Shown: positions 25,781 to 37,247 of the stretch, in pieces
How positions within the stretch are numbered: position 1 is the stretch's first letter
Layout: each line of letters opens with the position of its first letter
Program-made: the position numbers and the translations under genes
Assembly: GCF_026625565.1 (NCBI RefSeq)
Contig: NZ_CP112998.1
Span: 4,590,501-4,654,500, forward strand
From: Dyadobacter pollutisoli
GTDB taxonomy: Bacteria; Bacteroidota; Bacteroidia; Cytophagales; Spirosomataceae
DNA: 64,000 nt
Direction of reading: 5' to 3'
Notes under the pieces: model-generated
What the model was told of the DNA's origin: nothing
The model's input: the letters and a program-made list of their open reading frames with translations, nothing else
Database searches by the model: none

Positions 25781-27511
25781 ATGTTGTTCCTATATCTCAT
25801 GAAGGTCAGTTTGTTACTGGCTGTTTTGACGCTAGGTTATCGCTGGCTGATCCAGTTCGAGACATTTTCGAAACTCAATCGTGCATTACTCTGGCTGAAT
25901 GTCCTTGCCGCCTGGTCGTTACCGCTTATTCCGCTTGCCGACTGGGGCCCGGTAGAGGTACAGGCCGAATTTCACCAGACAATCCCAAAGATCGCAAAGG
26001 TGGTTCCGGTGGTAAAACAGGAGATTTCGTCATTCAATCCTGCACCTTCTTTCATCAACAGCCATCATTTACCGCAATGGAATATCATGGATGCGCTGAC
26101 TCTCATCTACCTGGCAGGTGTTGCCATAATGTTAGCGATTTTCCTTTTTCAAGTGGGCCGTTTAATACGCCTGCTATGGAAATCTCCTTCTCAAAAATCA
26201 GCGGATGGCGTGATATTCACTCAGGATGAGCGCAATACTTCGCCCTATTCATTTTTCCGTTGGGTAATTTACAATCCTCATAATCATTCGAAAAGCACAT
26301 TACAGCATATTCTTGCACACGAAACTGAACACGTATTGCAGTGGCACAGTCTGGATCTTCTGCTTGCCGAATTGCAGCGCATTGCATTGTGGTTCAATCC
26401 GTTCGCATGGTTTCATCAGCGACTTGTTCAGGCCAATCTGGAATATCTGGCCGACCGCGGCGTGCTGGATCGCGGTTGTGAGAAAAAAGAATATCAGTTC
26501 GATTTGCTGAGAACGGTTCTTCAAAACAGGGAGCTGCCATTAACCAATTCATTTGCCCAGTCACTTTTGAAAAAACGCATCCGGATGATGAACAAAAAAC
26601 CGTCACATTACTTTGCCTGGGGCAAATACGGCTTACTGATCGGGATACTATATTTATCCTCCGCATTCGTAGCACCTTATACGGTGAAGGTTGCTGAATT
26701 TCTGCCTCCTTTGGTTGGGGTGGTGTTTGAAGAAGATAATACCTCAATACCTGAGGTCAATGTGGAAGAACACAAAGAAGAGTCAAAGAAAATAAAGAAA
26801 GAAATTCCGATTGAAAACAAGGTCGACTCTACTTTCATCGAACCGGGAAAGCCAAAAGTTAAAGGTATATTAATCAAAAATGACACACTATATTGGGCTA
26901 TTACACCTTTAACGACCTGGGACCAGATCAACGCAATGAAAGGCGAGATGAGAAAATTCGGCTACGATATGATCATCAACAAGTTACAATACGATCCCTT
27001 GCAGAGCTTTATCACTTCCCTTTCTGTACATATTAAAGACAACGGCGGCTCGGGCACAGGCGGCACTGGTGACGACGACTCCACCCCAATGGAGGGCTAC
27101 TCTGGCTACGTATCAAAAGGGGGATTGGGAATGGGGCAACGTCCACCGGCGCCATTGAAGACCGAAATGGAAACAGATTATCAGAATGCACTAGGCATTA
27201 AGAAGTCAAAAGACGTCGAGTTCTTTGAACACGAACTTGTCAGCCGAATCGGGCCTAATTCGGGAGGCTCGGTAGGGCCGGCGGTGCTCAGCAGCGATAG
27301 AAACAAACAGTTGCTGGAAAGAGAAGGCTTCGGAAAATCGGAGCAAAACACATTGCTCTTTACCGATAAGCATGCAAATGCAGAATATTACATCAACACG
27401 ATGCCTTCAAACCGAGATGAAGCGAGTAAAATAACCATAGATAAAATCAAAAAGGTTGCTTTCAGGGAGGACAACCAGCACAAAACTTACTTTATTATCT
27501 ATACCAAATAA
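25781..27511 (+). CDS. BlaR1/MecR1-like M56 membrane metalloprotease
   Basis: Encodes 576 residues. Membrane segments lie at about 5-22, 32-52, 103-126 and 287-305. The zinc site H-E-T-E-H is at 180-184, with a downstream E-Y-L-A-D that supplies the third ligand. Family members cut the partner repressor after a signal. Unlike classical BlaR1, the outer C-terminal part (about 310-576) is not a penicillin-binding domain: it shows no S-x-x-K or K-T-G motif. It is Gly/Ser-rich in places and of unknown fold, so the signal is probably not a beta-lactam. It follows the repressor gene by 33 bases and ends at a terminator. Confidence 0.9.
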   Translation: MLFLYLMKVSLLLAVLTLGYRWLIQFETFSKLNRALLWLNVLAAWSLPLIPLADWGPVEVQAEFHQTIPKIAKVVPVVKQEISSFNPAPSFINSHHLPQWNIMDALTLIYLAGVAIMLAIFLFQVGRLIRLLWKSPSQKSADGVIFTQDERNTSPYSFFRWVIYNPHNHSKSTLQHILAHETEHVLQWHSLDLLLAELQRIALWFNPFAWFHQRLVQANLEYLADRGVLDRGCEKKEYQFDLLRTVLQNRELPLTNSFAQSLLKKRIRMMNKKPSHYFAWGKYGLLIGILYLSSAFVAPYTVKVAEFLPPLVGVVFEEDNTSIPEVNVEEHKEESKKIKKEIPIENKVDSTFIEPGKPKVKGILIKNDTLYWAITPLTTWDQINAMKGEMRKFGYDMIINKLQYDPLQSFITSLSVHIKDNGGSGTGGTGDDDSTPMEGYSGYVSKGGLGMGQRPPAPLKTEMETDYQNALGIKKSKDVEFFEHELVSRIGPNSGGSVGPAVLSSDRNKQLLEREGFGKSEQNTLLFTDKHANAEYYINTMPSNRDEASKITIDKIKKVAFREDNQHKTYFIIYTK

Positions 27512-27513
27512 CA

Positions 27514-27545
27514 GAAGGCGGCCCTAACAAGCCGCCTTCGCATTT
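27514..27545. terminator. bidirectional terminator between converging genes
   Basis: Perfect nine-base-pair stem GAAGGCGGC (27514-27522)/GCCGCCTTC (27531-27539) with an eight-base loop and a short T tail on the plus side. It lies between the converging M56 protease and phosphoglucomutase genes. Confidence 0.75.
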
Positions 27546-27565
27546 TACTACTTATATAAAAGGCA

Positions 27566-29329
27566 TTATTTCAATCCCAACTCCTCACCAATCGCCTTTA
27601 CTTTCTCTTTCAAATCAGCATACACTTTATCGAAATCCTCGTTTTTCTCCAATGCTGCGCGTACACCGACGTAGAACTTGATCTTCGGTTCGGTACCGGA
27701 TGGACGGCAGGTAAATTTCGTTCCGTCTTCCGTGAAGAACTGCAACACATTCGAAGGCTCGATACCCATTTCGCCGGAAGGAATAGAATGCGAGGTGCCA
27801 GTTGTAAAATCAACAGTGCTCAATGCTTTGTAATCGTCCATCCTAATTACCGGCGAACCTGCCAATGTTTTCGGAGGATTAGCCCTGAAATCAGCCATCA
27901 TTTGCTGAATTTCATCAGCACCCGACTTGCCTTTTTTGGTCAGAGAAATCAAACCTTCGTAATAGAAACCAAACTGTTTGTAGATTTCCATTAACATATC
28001 GAAGAGGCTCAACCCTTTGTCTTTTGCATAAGCAGTAAGCTCGGCGATCATCGCGCAGGACGCAATTGCATCCTTGTCACGAACTGCATCTCCGATCAGG
28101 TAGCCGTAGCTTTCTTCACCACCACCAATAAATTGTTCGATACCTTCTTTCTCGCGGATTACCTGTGCAATGTATTTGAATCCGGTAAGGGTATTGTAAC
28201 ATTTCACATCATAGGCAGCCGCCATTTTGTCGATAAGGTCCGTGGTCACGATCGTTTTGCAAACAAACTGTGTTCCAGTCAGTTTTCCCGCATCCTTCCA
28301 CGCATTTAGCAGATAGTAAATGAGCACGCTGGCTGTTTGGTTACCATTCAGTAGCTGAATTTCGCCATGATGGTTTTTTACGGCGATACCTACACGGTCG
28401 GCGTCAGGATCGGTTCCCATTACCAGGTCTGCGTCGATTCCCTTCGCTTTTTCTACCGCTTTCGACATTGCCTCGCTTTCCTCAGGGTTTGGATAGACCA
28501 CCGTCGGAAACTGACCATTACCTTTTGGCTCGGCCTGCTCTTCAATGACAGTTACTGCCTCAAAACCCATTTTAGCAAGTAAAGCAGGAACGAGCGTTAC
28601 ACCAGTTCCGTGAAGTGGGGTATAAACTATTTTCAGGCCTTTCTGACGCTCCAATGCACCTTTTGAAATGGAAAGCGACAAAATGTGATCCATGTATTTT
28701 TCGTCTACCTCTGCTCCGATTTTGATGATCTTTGAAGCATCACCGTCAAATTTCACCTGGTCAATCGATTCAATGGCATTGACTTCCGTGATGATGTTAG
28801 TATCGTGGGGAGCTACCACCTGAGAACCGTCGTCCCAATATGCTTTGTAGCCATTATATTCTTTTGGATTGTGGGAAGCAGTCACTACAACACCACTTTT
28901 GCAGCCCAGCAAACGGATCGCGAAAGAAAGCTCAGGCGTAGGCCGCAATGCTTCAAAAAGATAAACTGTAATGCCATTTGCTGAAAAAATATCTGCGATG
29001 ATTTTCGCAAATTCATCCGATTTAATACGGCTGTCGTAAGCAATTGCTACTTTTTTGTCTTCGTTTGGAAACGCTTTATTGAGGTAATTGGCGAGCCCCT
29101 GAGTGGCAGTACCCACTGTGTAGCGGTTCATCCGGTTGGACCCGATCCCGATCAATCCTCTTAATCCGCCTGTTCCAAACTCTAAATCTTTATAAAATGC
29201 ATCCGTTAATTCCGTGTCGTTCCCTTCATCAATGAGTTGTTGAATGGATTGTTTTGTATCGATATCATAATCACCGTTGAGCCAGCTGCTCACTTTGGTC
29301 ATCACATTCGGTTCCAATTTTGCAGTCAT
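27566..29329 (-). CDS. phosphoglucomutase/phosphomannomutase (alpha-D-phosphohexomutase)
   Basis: Encodes 587 residues. All four family loops are present: the phosphoserine loop T-A-S-H-N-P (Ser152), the Mg loop G-T-D-P-D-A-D-R at about 305, the sugar loop G-G-G-E-E-S-Y-G at about 400, and the phosphate loop C-R-P-S-G-T-E-P-K near the end. The enzyme moves a phosphate between C1 and C6 of a hexose, linking glycolysis to glycogen, nucleotide sugar and cell-wall precursor synthesis. The length fits the longer PGM2-like bacterial group. It sits just downstream of the glucosidase gene on the same strand. Confidence 0.95.
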   Translation of the reverse strand: MTAKLEPNVMTKVSSWLNGDYDIDTKQSIQQLIDEGNDTELTDAFYKDLEFGTGGLRGLIGIGSNRMNRYTVGTATQGLANYLNKAFPNEDKKVAIAYDSRIKSDEFAKIIADIFSANGITVYLFEALRPTPELSFAIRLLGCKSGVVVTASHNPKEYNGYKAYWDDGSQVVAPHDTNIITEVNAIESIDQVKFDGDASKIIKIGAEVDEKYMDHILSLSISKGALERQKGLKIVYTPLHGTGVTLVPALLAKMGFEAVTVIEEQAEPKGNGQFPTVVYPNPEESEAMSKAVEKAKGIDADLVMGTDPDADRVGIAVKNHHGEIQLLNGNQTASVLIYYLLNAWKDAGKLTGTQFVCKTIVTTDLIDKMAAAYDVKCYNTLTGFKYIAQVIREKEGIEQFIGGGEESYGYLIGDAVRDKDAIASCAMIAELTAYAKDKGLSLFDMLMEIYKQFGFYYEGLISLTKKGKSGADEIQQMMADFRANPPKTLAGSPVIRMDDYKALSTVDFTTGTSHSIPSGEMGIEPSNVLQFFTEDGTKFTCRPSGTEPKIKFYVGVRAALEKNEDFDKVYADLKEKVKAIGEELGLK

Positions 29330-29480
29330 AATTGAGTTAAATAGAATTGATTATAGAAATTAAATTTAAAGCGAATCCCTTTTCGATATATACATCTGAC
29401 AATCAGAAATTTATACCAAAAAGGGACTAAGGATTATCTCAAAACTCCGTTAGTATCATAAATGTAAATATATGCCGGAA

Positions 29481-32171
<2,691 letters not shown>

Positions 32172-32344
32172 TAATATATCAATTTTCGAAAGGAATGAAT
32201 TTCACTGTAAATCAACACAATTTAAAAAACCGGCTTTCAAAAACACCATAAACCGGGATAAAATTAAAAAATTTTAAAATGCCGAAAAGACGACCTCCAC
32301 CCGTTAATAGTAATAATCTGAGAACCTCTATTTCCAAAAAAGCG

Positions 32345-34066
32345 CTAGTTTATTGCCGGGCTTAGGATTGAATCAAGATTTGAATGTACCTCCACCTGAT
32401 AGTTAACTTCTCCCGCATAAAAAGCAGTAGTAGGTGCTGCCTTAGCCGATGTTTCGGAAAGTAAAGGATGCCTTTCGGTATGCAGCAAAGCTTCCACGTC
32501 TGACACGTATTCCTTGAACATCAAAGGGTTAGTCAACTTATAAAACTTCCCATCAGCTCCCTTCAATACGGGCACCGGCTTTATCTTGCCTTCTGCATTC
32601 AATTGACCATATTTCAGTCGCGCCGCAACATACTCTTCATCGGATTCGCCGAAGACGATTAGCTCGGATGGCTTCTCGGTAGTTCTGTTGAGGTTGATTT
32701 GATTATCCAGTGAATCGAGAAGCCTTCTTTGCTCCCAGGTATTTTTGCCGGAACGGATCCGCTCACGGATAGACTGGCGTATCAGGTAAGTCAGTGCCTG
32801 GGTAACGTTCAGGCCAATCTCTGCCATTTGTTTAAAAATGAAGGAGGTAGGTGACATGCCCGGAATGGTATTCGGGTCGTGCAGCAGAATGGTGCCGTCA
32901 CCGGTCAAAAACCCATCGATCCGCACGCAGACATCGATACCAAGTTGCTGAAAAACCTGTGCGATAACCTGCTGTATTTCCTGGTTTTTTTCAAGTGTTG
33001 TATCAACCGGAATCCTTTTGCGGCTAGCACCCGGTTTATATTTTGCATTAAAATCAAAAACCTTTACCATTTTGATCACTTCGCTCGGAGGCAATGCTAA
33101 TGGCTTTCCATCACTGAGCTGAATACAACCGCAGGAGAATTCCTGTCCGTCGATAAATTCTTCAATTAAAACCTGATCCTCTCCATTGGAACTACTGATA
33201 AACGCGTGCTCCTGGCCGCTGGCGAAATATTCGTCCAGTTTAGCGATCAGATTAGCAGGATGGTAAACTGTTTCACCGGAGAAAACAACAGGAAAACCTA
33301 TCCCCTCGTCCAGATTAGCTATTTTTTGGCCCCATGCCTGTTTTTCTGGCCTATCCAATGAATTCCAGATATTGGCATCGAGTTCGATCTGGAAAAAGCA
33401 TTGGTTTACAGCGGCAATGAATTCTTCAAGAGAATCCTCCTTCACAATGGCTACCCCGATTGACGAACCCTGGTGCGGGGCTTTAATAACCAGTGGCAGG
33501 CCGAGATGTTTTTTAAGTACCTGAAAAAGAATAGGATATTCGCGGGGAACCCACTGACTAAAACGTAACGTCCAGCTTTTCTTCTGCTGACCATTCACCA
33601 GTGCGATCATTTCATTTTGCAATATTTTGTCAATACCAACTGCGGAACCCATTAGCCCTGGGCCACTGTATGGAATTCTGTACCATTCCAGCAATCCCTG
33701 TATAGCGCCATCTTCACAGTCAGGACCATGCATGGCGAGGAACGCAAATTCGAAATGTTGCTTAAATTCTGACGGAGCCAGCAACTTCCCTATTTCAGCT
33801 GGCAGCGGTTGATCTGCCAACTCGGGAAAAGATTCGATATATGTCTTGAAACCGTTGAGCTGAGCGCTTTTCAATGGATAAAACTCTCTGATCTCAGCGG
33901 AATACATTAACTCTTTTTCCAAAAGTATAAAACGACCGAAGCTGTCCACAAAGACCGGCACGGGCTCGAAAAGGGACTTATCCAGATACTCAAAAGCAGT
34001 CTTGCCACCCGCAAATGAAATTTCCCTTTCACGGGAGGGACCACCAAAAAAAATTCCGATACGCAT
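32345..34066 (-). CDS. D-alanine--D-alanine ligase-like ATP-grasp protein, long form
   Basis: Encodes 573 residues, against about 300-370 for ordinary Ddl. The N-terminus has the ligase signature F-F-G-G-P-S-R-E-R-E-I-S, and the ATP-grasp core has P-H-Q-G-S-S-I-G-V. The Mg-binding end reads L-L-H-D-P-N-T-I-P-G-M-S-P-T-S, where canonical Ddl has Glu-x-Asn-Thr; here it is Asp. The preceding Arg-x-Asp is R-I-D-G-F. Extra sequence includes a loop around 205-260 and about 130 residues after the active site. It may make D-Ala-D-Ala for peptidoglycan or join another pair of substrates. Check whether the genome also has a short canonical ddl. Confidence 0.85.
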   Translation of the reverse strand: MRIGIFFGGPSREREISFAGGKTAFEYLDKSLFEPVPVFVDSFGRFILLEKELMYSAEIREFYPLKSAQLNGFKTYIESFPELADQPLPAEIGKLLAPSEFKQHFEFAFLAMHGPDCEDGAIQGLLEWYRIPYSGPGLMGSAVGIDKILQNEMIALVNGQQKKSWTLRFSQWVPREYPILFQVLKKHLGLPLVIKAPHQGSSIGVAIVKEDSLEEFIAAVNQCFFQIELDANIWNSLDRPEKQAWGQKIANLDEGIGFPVVFSGETVYHPANLIAKLDEYFASGQEHAFISSSNGEDQVLIEEFIDGQEFSCGCIQLSDGKPLALPPSEVIKMVKVFDFNAKYKPGASRKRIPVDTTLEKNQEIQQVIAQVFQQLGIDVCVRIDGFLTGDGTILLHDPNTIPGMSPTSFIFKQMAEIGLNVTQALTYLIRQSIRERIRSGKNTWEQRRLLDSLDNQINLNRTTEKPSELIVFGESDEEYVAARLKYGQLNAEGKIKPVPVLKGADGKFYKLTNPLMFKEYVSDVEALLHTERHPLLSETSAKAAPTTAFYAGEVNYQVEVHSNLDSILSPAIN

Positions 34067-34167
34067 ATTTAGATATCCTGATTAATGCATTTAGATCATA
34101 GCTGCAATATAAGGTACTAATTGAGATGAATCAATTTCTGTCAGAGTTGCGGCGGAATTTTAAACAC

Positions 34168-34201
34168 AAAAAGCAGCCTTCATAACCGAAGACTGCTTTT
34201 T
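34168..34201 (-). terminator. terminator of the mrp-nifU operon
   Basis: AAAAAGCAG…TTC (34168-34181) pairs with GAA…CTGCTTTTT (34188-34201), with one mismatch that becomes a G-T pair on the minus-strand RNA. It lies 30 bases beyond the NifU-domain gene. Confidence 0.8.
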
Positions 34202-34230
34202 ATCTAAATAAATATAAGTTTCAGACCGTA

Positions 34231-34488
34231 TCAGGCCAGCTCCGGAACATTCACGGAAACCACTTTACTAACATTCGGTACCGCTTTACGGATTGATTCT
34301 TCCAGGCCTGCCCGGAATGTCATTGCGCTCATCGGGCAGCTTTGGCATGATCCCTGCAATTCCAGTTTGACAACCATATCGTCCGTTAATTCAACTAATT
34401 TCACGTCACCGCCGTCTGCAAGCAAATAAGGACGTACCGATTCGAGTGCCTGCTCGATTAGCTCTATTGTTTTTTCTTTTGAATCCAT
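34231..34488 (-). CDS. NifU-like C-terminal domain Fe-S carrier
   Basis: Encodes 85 residues, a stand-alone NifU C-terminal domain. It contains the family core L-L-A-D-G-G-D-V-K and the cluster-binding C-Q-S-C (Cys48, Cys51). These proteins carry [4Fe-4S] clusters to target enzymes in the cytoplasm. It is transcribed after the Mrp-type ATPase gene with a 67-base gap, which fits a shared role in Fe-S cluster delivery. Confidence 0.93.
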   Translation of the reverse strand: MDSKEKTIELIEQALESVRPYLLADGGDVKLVELTDDMVVKLELQGSCQSCPMSAMTFRAGLEESIRKAVPNVSKVVSVNVPELA

Positions 34489-34555
34489 TGTTAAAAAATC
34501 TATTTGCTAATATGCAAGATTATATTCTAAAAATCAAATCATTAATAGACTCTGC

Positions 34556-35662
34556 CTAAACCTGTATTTCTACCGGAAGGGTTTTTTCTCTGGTTGCGTT
34601 GCGGATCGCCACCTGCTGGGCAAGCGATTCGGCAGCATCCCGGAATGCATCGTTCACAATCGGGTTCGTGTCCATAACAGCCGGACGACCTTCATCTCCC
34701 GCCTCCCTGATCCCCTGCACCAGAGGTATCTGACCGATCAACGGCACATTAAACTTATCGGCTAGCAATTGCCCTCCACCTTTTCCAAAGATATGGTATT
34801 GATGATCCGGCAATTCCTCAGGCGTAAACCAGGCCATATTCTCAATGATGCCCAAAATAGGGACGTTGATCTGCGGCTGACGGAACATAGACAATCCTTT
34901 AATTGCATCGGCCAGGGCCACTTTTTGGGGTGTAGTCACAATTACAGCCCCTGTTACCGGCACGGTTTGCACCAAAGTAAGGTGAATGTCGCTGGTTCCC
35001 GGAGGCAGGTCTATCAAAAGGTAATCCAGATCGCCCCAATCGGTATCGCCAAAGAACTGTTTCAATGCCTGGCTTGCCATCGGCCCTCTCCATACCACCG
35101 CGCTGTCGGGCGGCGTGAGAAAGCCTATGGATATCATTTTGATCCCGTACTGATGGATCGGATTTATATAGTTTTTGCCATTTTTCGGTGTAATGGTCGG
35201 CTGCATGTTTTCAGCTCCGAACATGACCGGTATCGACGGCCCTGAAATATCTGCATCAATAATTCCCACTTTCGCGCCTGAGCGGTGCAATGCCATTGCC
35301 AGGTTTGCAGTTACCGTCGACTTCCCTACCCCTCCTTTTCCTGACGAAATCGCAATTACATTCTTAACTCCCGGGATCATAGGGCCGCTATCCCGCGTGG
35401 AAGTAACATTGGCAGTAAGCTTGATAATCACTTCCACATCGGGACTCAGATGCTCATGAATAGCTGCTTCACAATTCCTTCTGATCAATTCTTTCAGCGG
35501 GCAGGCCGGTGTGGTCAACACCACTGTAAAACGCACCTGATTAACCCCAATCTCAATATCCTGGATCATCCCCAGCGTCACCAGATCCTTTTTCAGGTCA
35601 GGCTCCTCCACGGTACTTAATGCCTGTAAAACTTTTTCTTTATTGATTGTAAATTCTCCCAT
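34556..35662 (-). CDS. mrp: Mrp/NBP35-family ATPase (Fe-S carrier)
   Basis: Encodes 368 residues from the ATG at 35662; the longer frame from 35704 adds 14 residues that no family member needs. The N-terminal MIP18/DUF59 domain (about 1-90, with T-P-A-C-P-L-K) is followed by the ParA-like ATPase with deviant Walker A S-G-K-G-G-V-G-K-S-T. D-A-D-I-S-G-P-S-I-P and D-L-P-P-G-T-S-D follow. Mrp proteins hold and pass on Fe-S clusters. The C-terminal Cys-x-x-Cys that binds the bridging cluster in many homologues is absent: the region reads N-M-A-W-F-T-P-E-E-L-P. It is followed by the NifU-domain gene. Confidence 0.92.
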   Translation of the reverse strand: MGEFTINKEKVLQALSTVEEPDLKKDLVTLGMIQDIEIGVNQVRFTVVLTTPACPLKELIRRNCEAAIHEHLSPDVEVIIKLTANVTSTRDSGPMIPGVKNVIAISSGKGGVGKSTVTANLAMALHRSGAKVGIIDADISGPSIPVMFGAENMQPTITPKNGKNYINPIHQYGIKMISIGFLTPPDSAVVWRGPMASQALKQFFGDTDWGDLDYLLIDLPPGTSDIHLTLVQTVPVTGAVIVTTPQKVALADAIKGLSMFRQPQINVPILGIIENMAWFTPEELPDHQYHIFGKGGGQLLADKFNVPLIGQIPLVQGIREAGDEGRPAVMDTNPIVNDAFRDAAESLAQQVAIRNATREKTLPVEIQV

Positions 35663-35722
35663 TATACTGGTTACGTACTTTGTCTTAATACTGTTCAACA
35701 ACAAATGTCCTCAATGAGTTTG

Positions 35723-36724
35723 TTAGGAAACCGGAAATTCTCTGATTCTCTTTTCAATTTCTTCCAATTCGGCGGACACGTCCATATTTCGCGAAAGTGC
35801 ATTCAGCTTGCTCCATAATGATTTCAGTAGTTTCAGCTGGCTTTTCGTAAATCCGTGCAATGGCCGGTGATGGATCGTTTGCTTCACAGCGTCCCATTCT
35901 TTCATGAATGCCTGCATTTCGGTATCAATAAAAGCTGCTTCAAAACCATTGAAAATATATTGTTCCGCAATCTTATTCGGATGTATCATATCTTCCTCAT
36001 AAAACCGGTAATCGCGCAGCTCGTCGATCATGATCTCATAGGAAGGGAAGTATTCGACCTGCTTGTACTTTTCGCTAAGCTTATGACATACCAGCCGCAA
36101 TGTTGACTTACTTACCTGGTTCAATGGTAATGTATCTCGCGTATGGCGCACGGGACTCACCGTCATAACGATCCGAAGATCCCTTTTGAAAGTCTGCAAT
36201 TTCTGGATCAATTGCTCCCAGGCAATGCTGATCTGGTCGGGATGAAGCAATTCCTTTACAAATTTCTCTCCCGGAAGTTTATGACAATTGCCGATGATCT
36301 GGTTGGTCTGGCGATGGCGGTAGGCGTAGGCAGTACCAAAAGTAATGACCAGCACATCGGCTTGTTTTAAAAACTGCTTAATGTTAGCTAGCTTGTCTGT
36401 CAGGCTTGCTTCCAGCTCATTTTTATCCTGACTCCATTGCGATGAGTGAAAGTCATGATGCAGCCATATCTGGTCCTGATTCTGCAAATACAATGCCGGA
36501 TTAGGAGCTTTTTCTTCGAGGGCAGCATCTAATATTTTGCTGATGGCCAATGGATTAAAAACAGTACCCAGCGGATTATTAAGTACTTCAAATTTATAGC
36601 CGCCAAGTTGGGTACCCAATACCTCCGCAAAGCACGAACCGATGGTCATTATTTTGGAGTGGTGGCTGATCTTCCATTCCGACGGCGTGATACTGACTTC
36701 GGTACTTAGCTTAATCTCCTTCAT
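35723..36724 (-). CDS. GSCFA-domain protein
   Basis: Encodes 333 residues. The defining motif I-G-S-C-F-A-E lies at about 29-35, with further family features N-N-P-L-G-T-V-F-N-P, F-G-T-A-Y-A-Y and a late D-M-I-H-P-N that resembles the catalytic Asp-x-x-His of SGNH/GDSL hydrolases. The fold is therefore likely an SGNH-type esterase with Ser as nucleophile, possibly acting on acylated glycans. No signal peptide. It lies 60 bases upstream of mrp on the same strand and may share its transcript. The substrate is not known. Confidence 0.88.
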   Translation of the reverse strand: MKEIKLSTEVSITPSEWKISHHSKIMTIGSCFAEVLGTQLGGYKFEVLNNPLGTVFNPLAISKILDAALEEKAPNPALYLQNQDQIWLHHDFHSSQWSQDKNELEASLTDKLANIKQFLKQADVLVITFGTAYAYRHRQTNQIIGNCHKLPGEKFVKELLHPDQISIAWEQLIQKLQTFKRDLRIVMTVSPVRHTRDTLPLNQVSKSTLRLVCHKLSEKYKQVEYFPSYEIMIDELRDYRFYEEDMIHPNKIAEQYIFNGFEAAFIDTEMQAFMKEWDAVKQTIHHRPLHGFTKSQLKLLKSLWSKLNALSRNMDVSAELEEIEKRIREFPVS

Positions 36725-36809
36725 TCATCTGCAAATATGTCTTCTGCAAAATTAGCAGTATTTGTTCTACCCAGCACTCTGCCAATTTCTTCTGTCCCGG
36801 AAAAACACT

Positions 36810-37247
36810 ATGTTTGATTCAAATTACACACACTTATCCTCCAAAATGAACGAAAGTTCCTACCCATTCGCGCTGTCGCGTCAAGAATTGCGATATGAAT
36901 TTGTCAGTGTTAGTGCGGACAAAGAAGTAAAGAAGGTTGTTGTATTAAGTCAGACAGACGAAAACGAGATTTATAATCTGGCGTTATTTGACCTGCTAGA
37001 CAATGACGAGCTTGGCTCTCCATCGAAAAAAGATGCGAACGATCTAGCCAAAATTAATACAACAGTCTCCTGCATTGTGAGTGACTTTTTAGAAAAAAAT
37101 CCACGTTGCAGTGTAGTTCGTCTGCACAACGAACCTCCTCGGCAGCTAGTCAGAGATGAAATTGTGCAAAAGGAATTGGACGAGATGAATGAATTGTTAA
37201 GAAAAACAGATTTATCAAACCTATTTAATCGTCATTCAAATAAATGA
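36810..37247 (+). CDS. conserved Bacteroidota protein, DUF6934-like
   Basis: Encodes 145 residues from the ATG at 36810; the longest frame starts at a TTG (36762), and a later ATG at 36846 is also possible. The layout recalls the small Bacteroidota family annotated DUF6934, from memory: Y-E-F-V-S near the start, a K-K-V-V-V strand, Y-N-L-A-L-F-D, then an acidic stretch and a C-terminal helix. These proteins are short and cytoplasmic, often near toxin-antitoxin genes, with no known function. It overlaps the GH16 gene by four bases (ATGA), which suggests coupled translation, though the functions look unrelated. Confidence 0.6.
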   Translation: MFDSNYTHLSSKMNESSYPFALSRQELRYEFVSVSADKEVKKVVVLSQTDENEIYNLALFDLLDNDELGSPSKKDANDLAKINTTVSCIVSDFLEKNPRCSVVRLHNEPPRQLVRDEIVQKELDEMNELLRKTDLSNLFNRHSNK

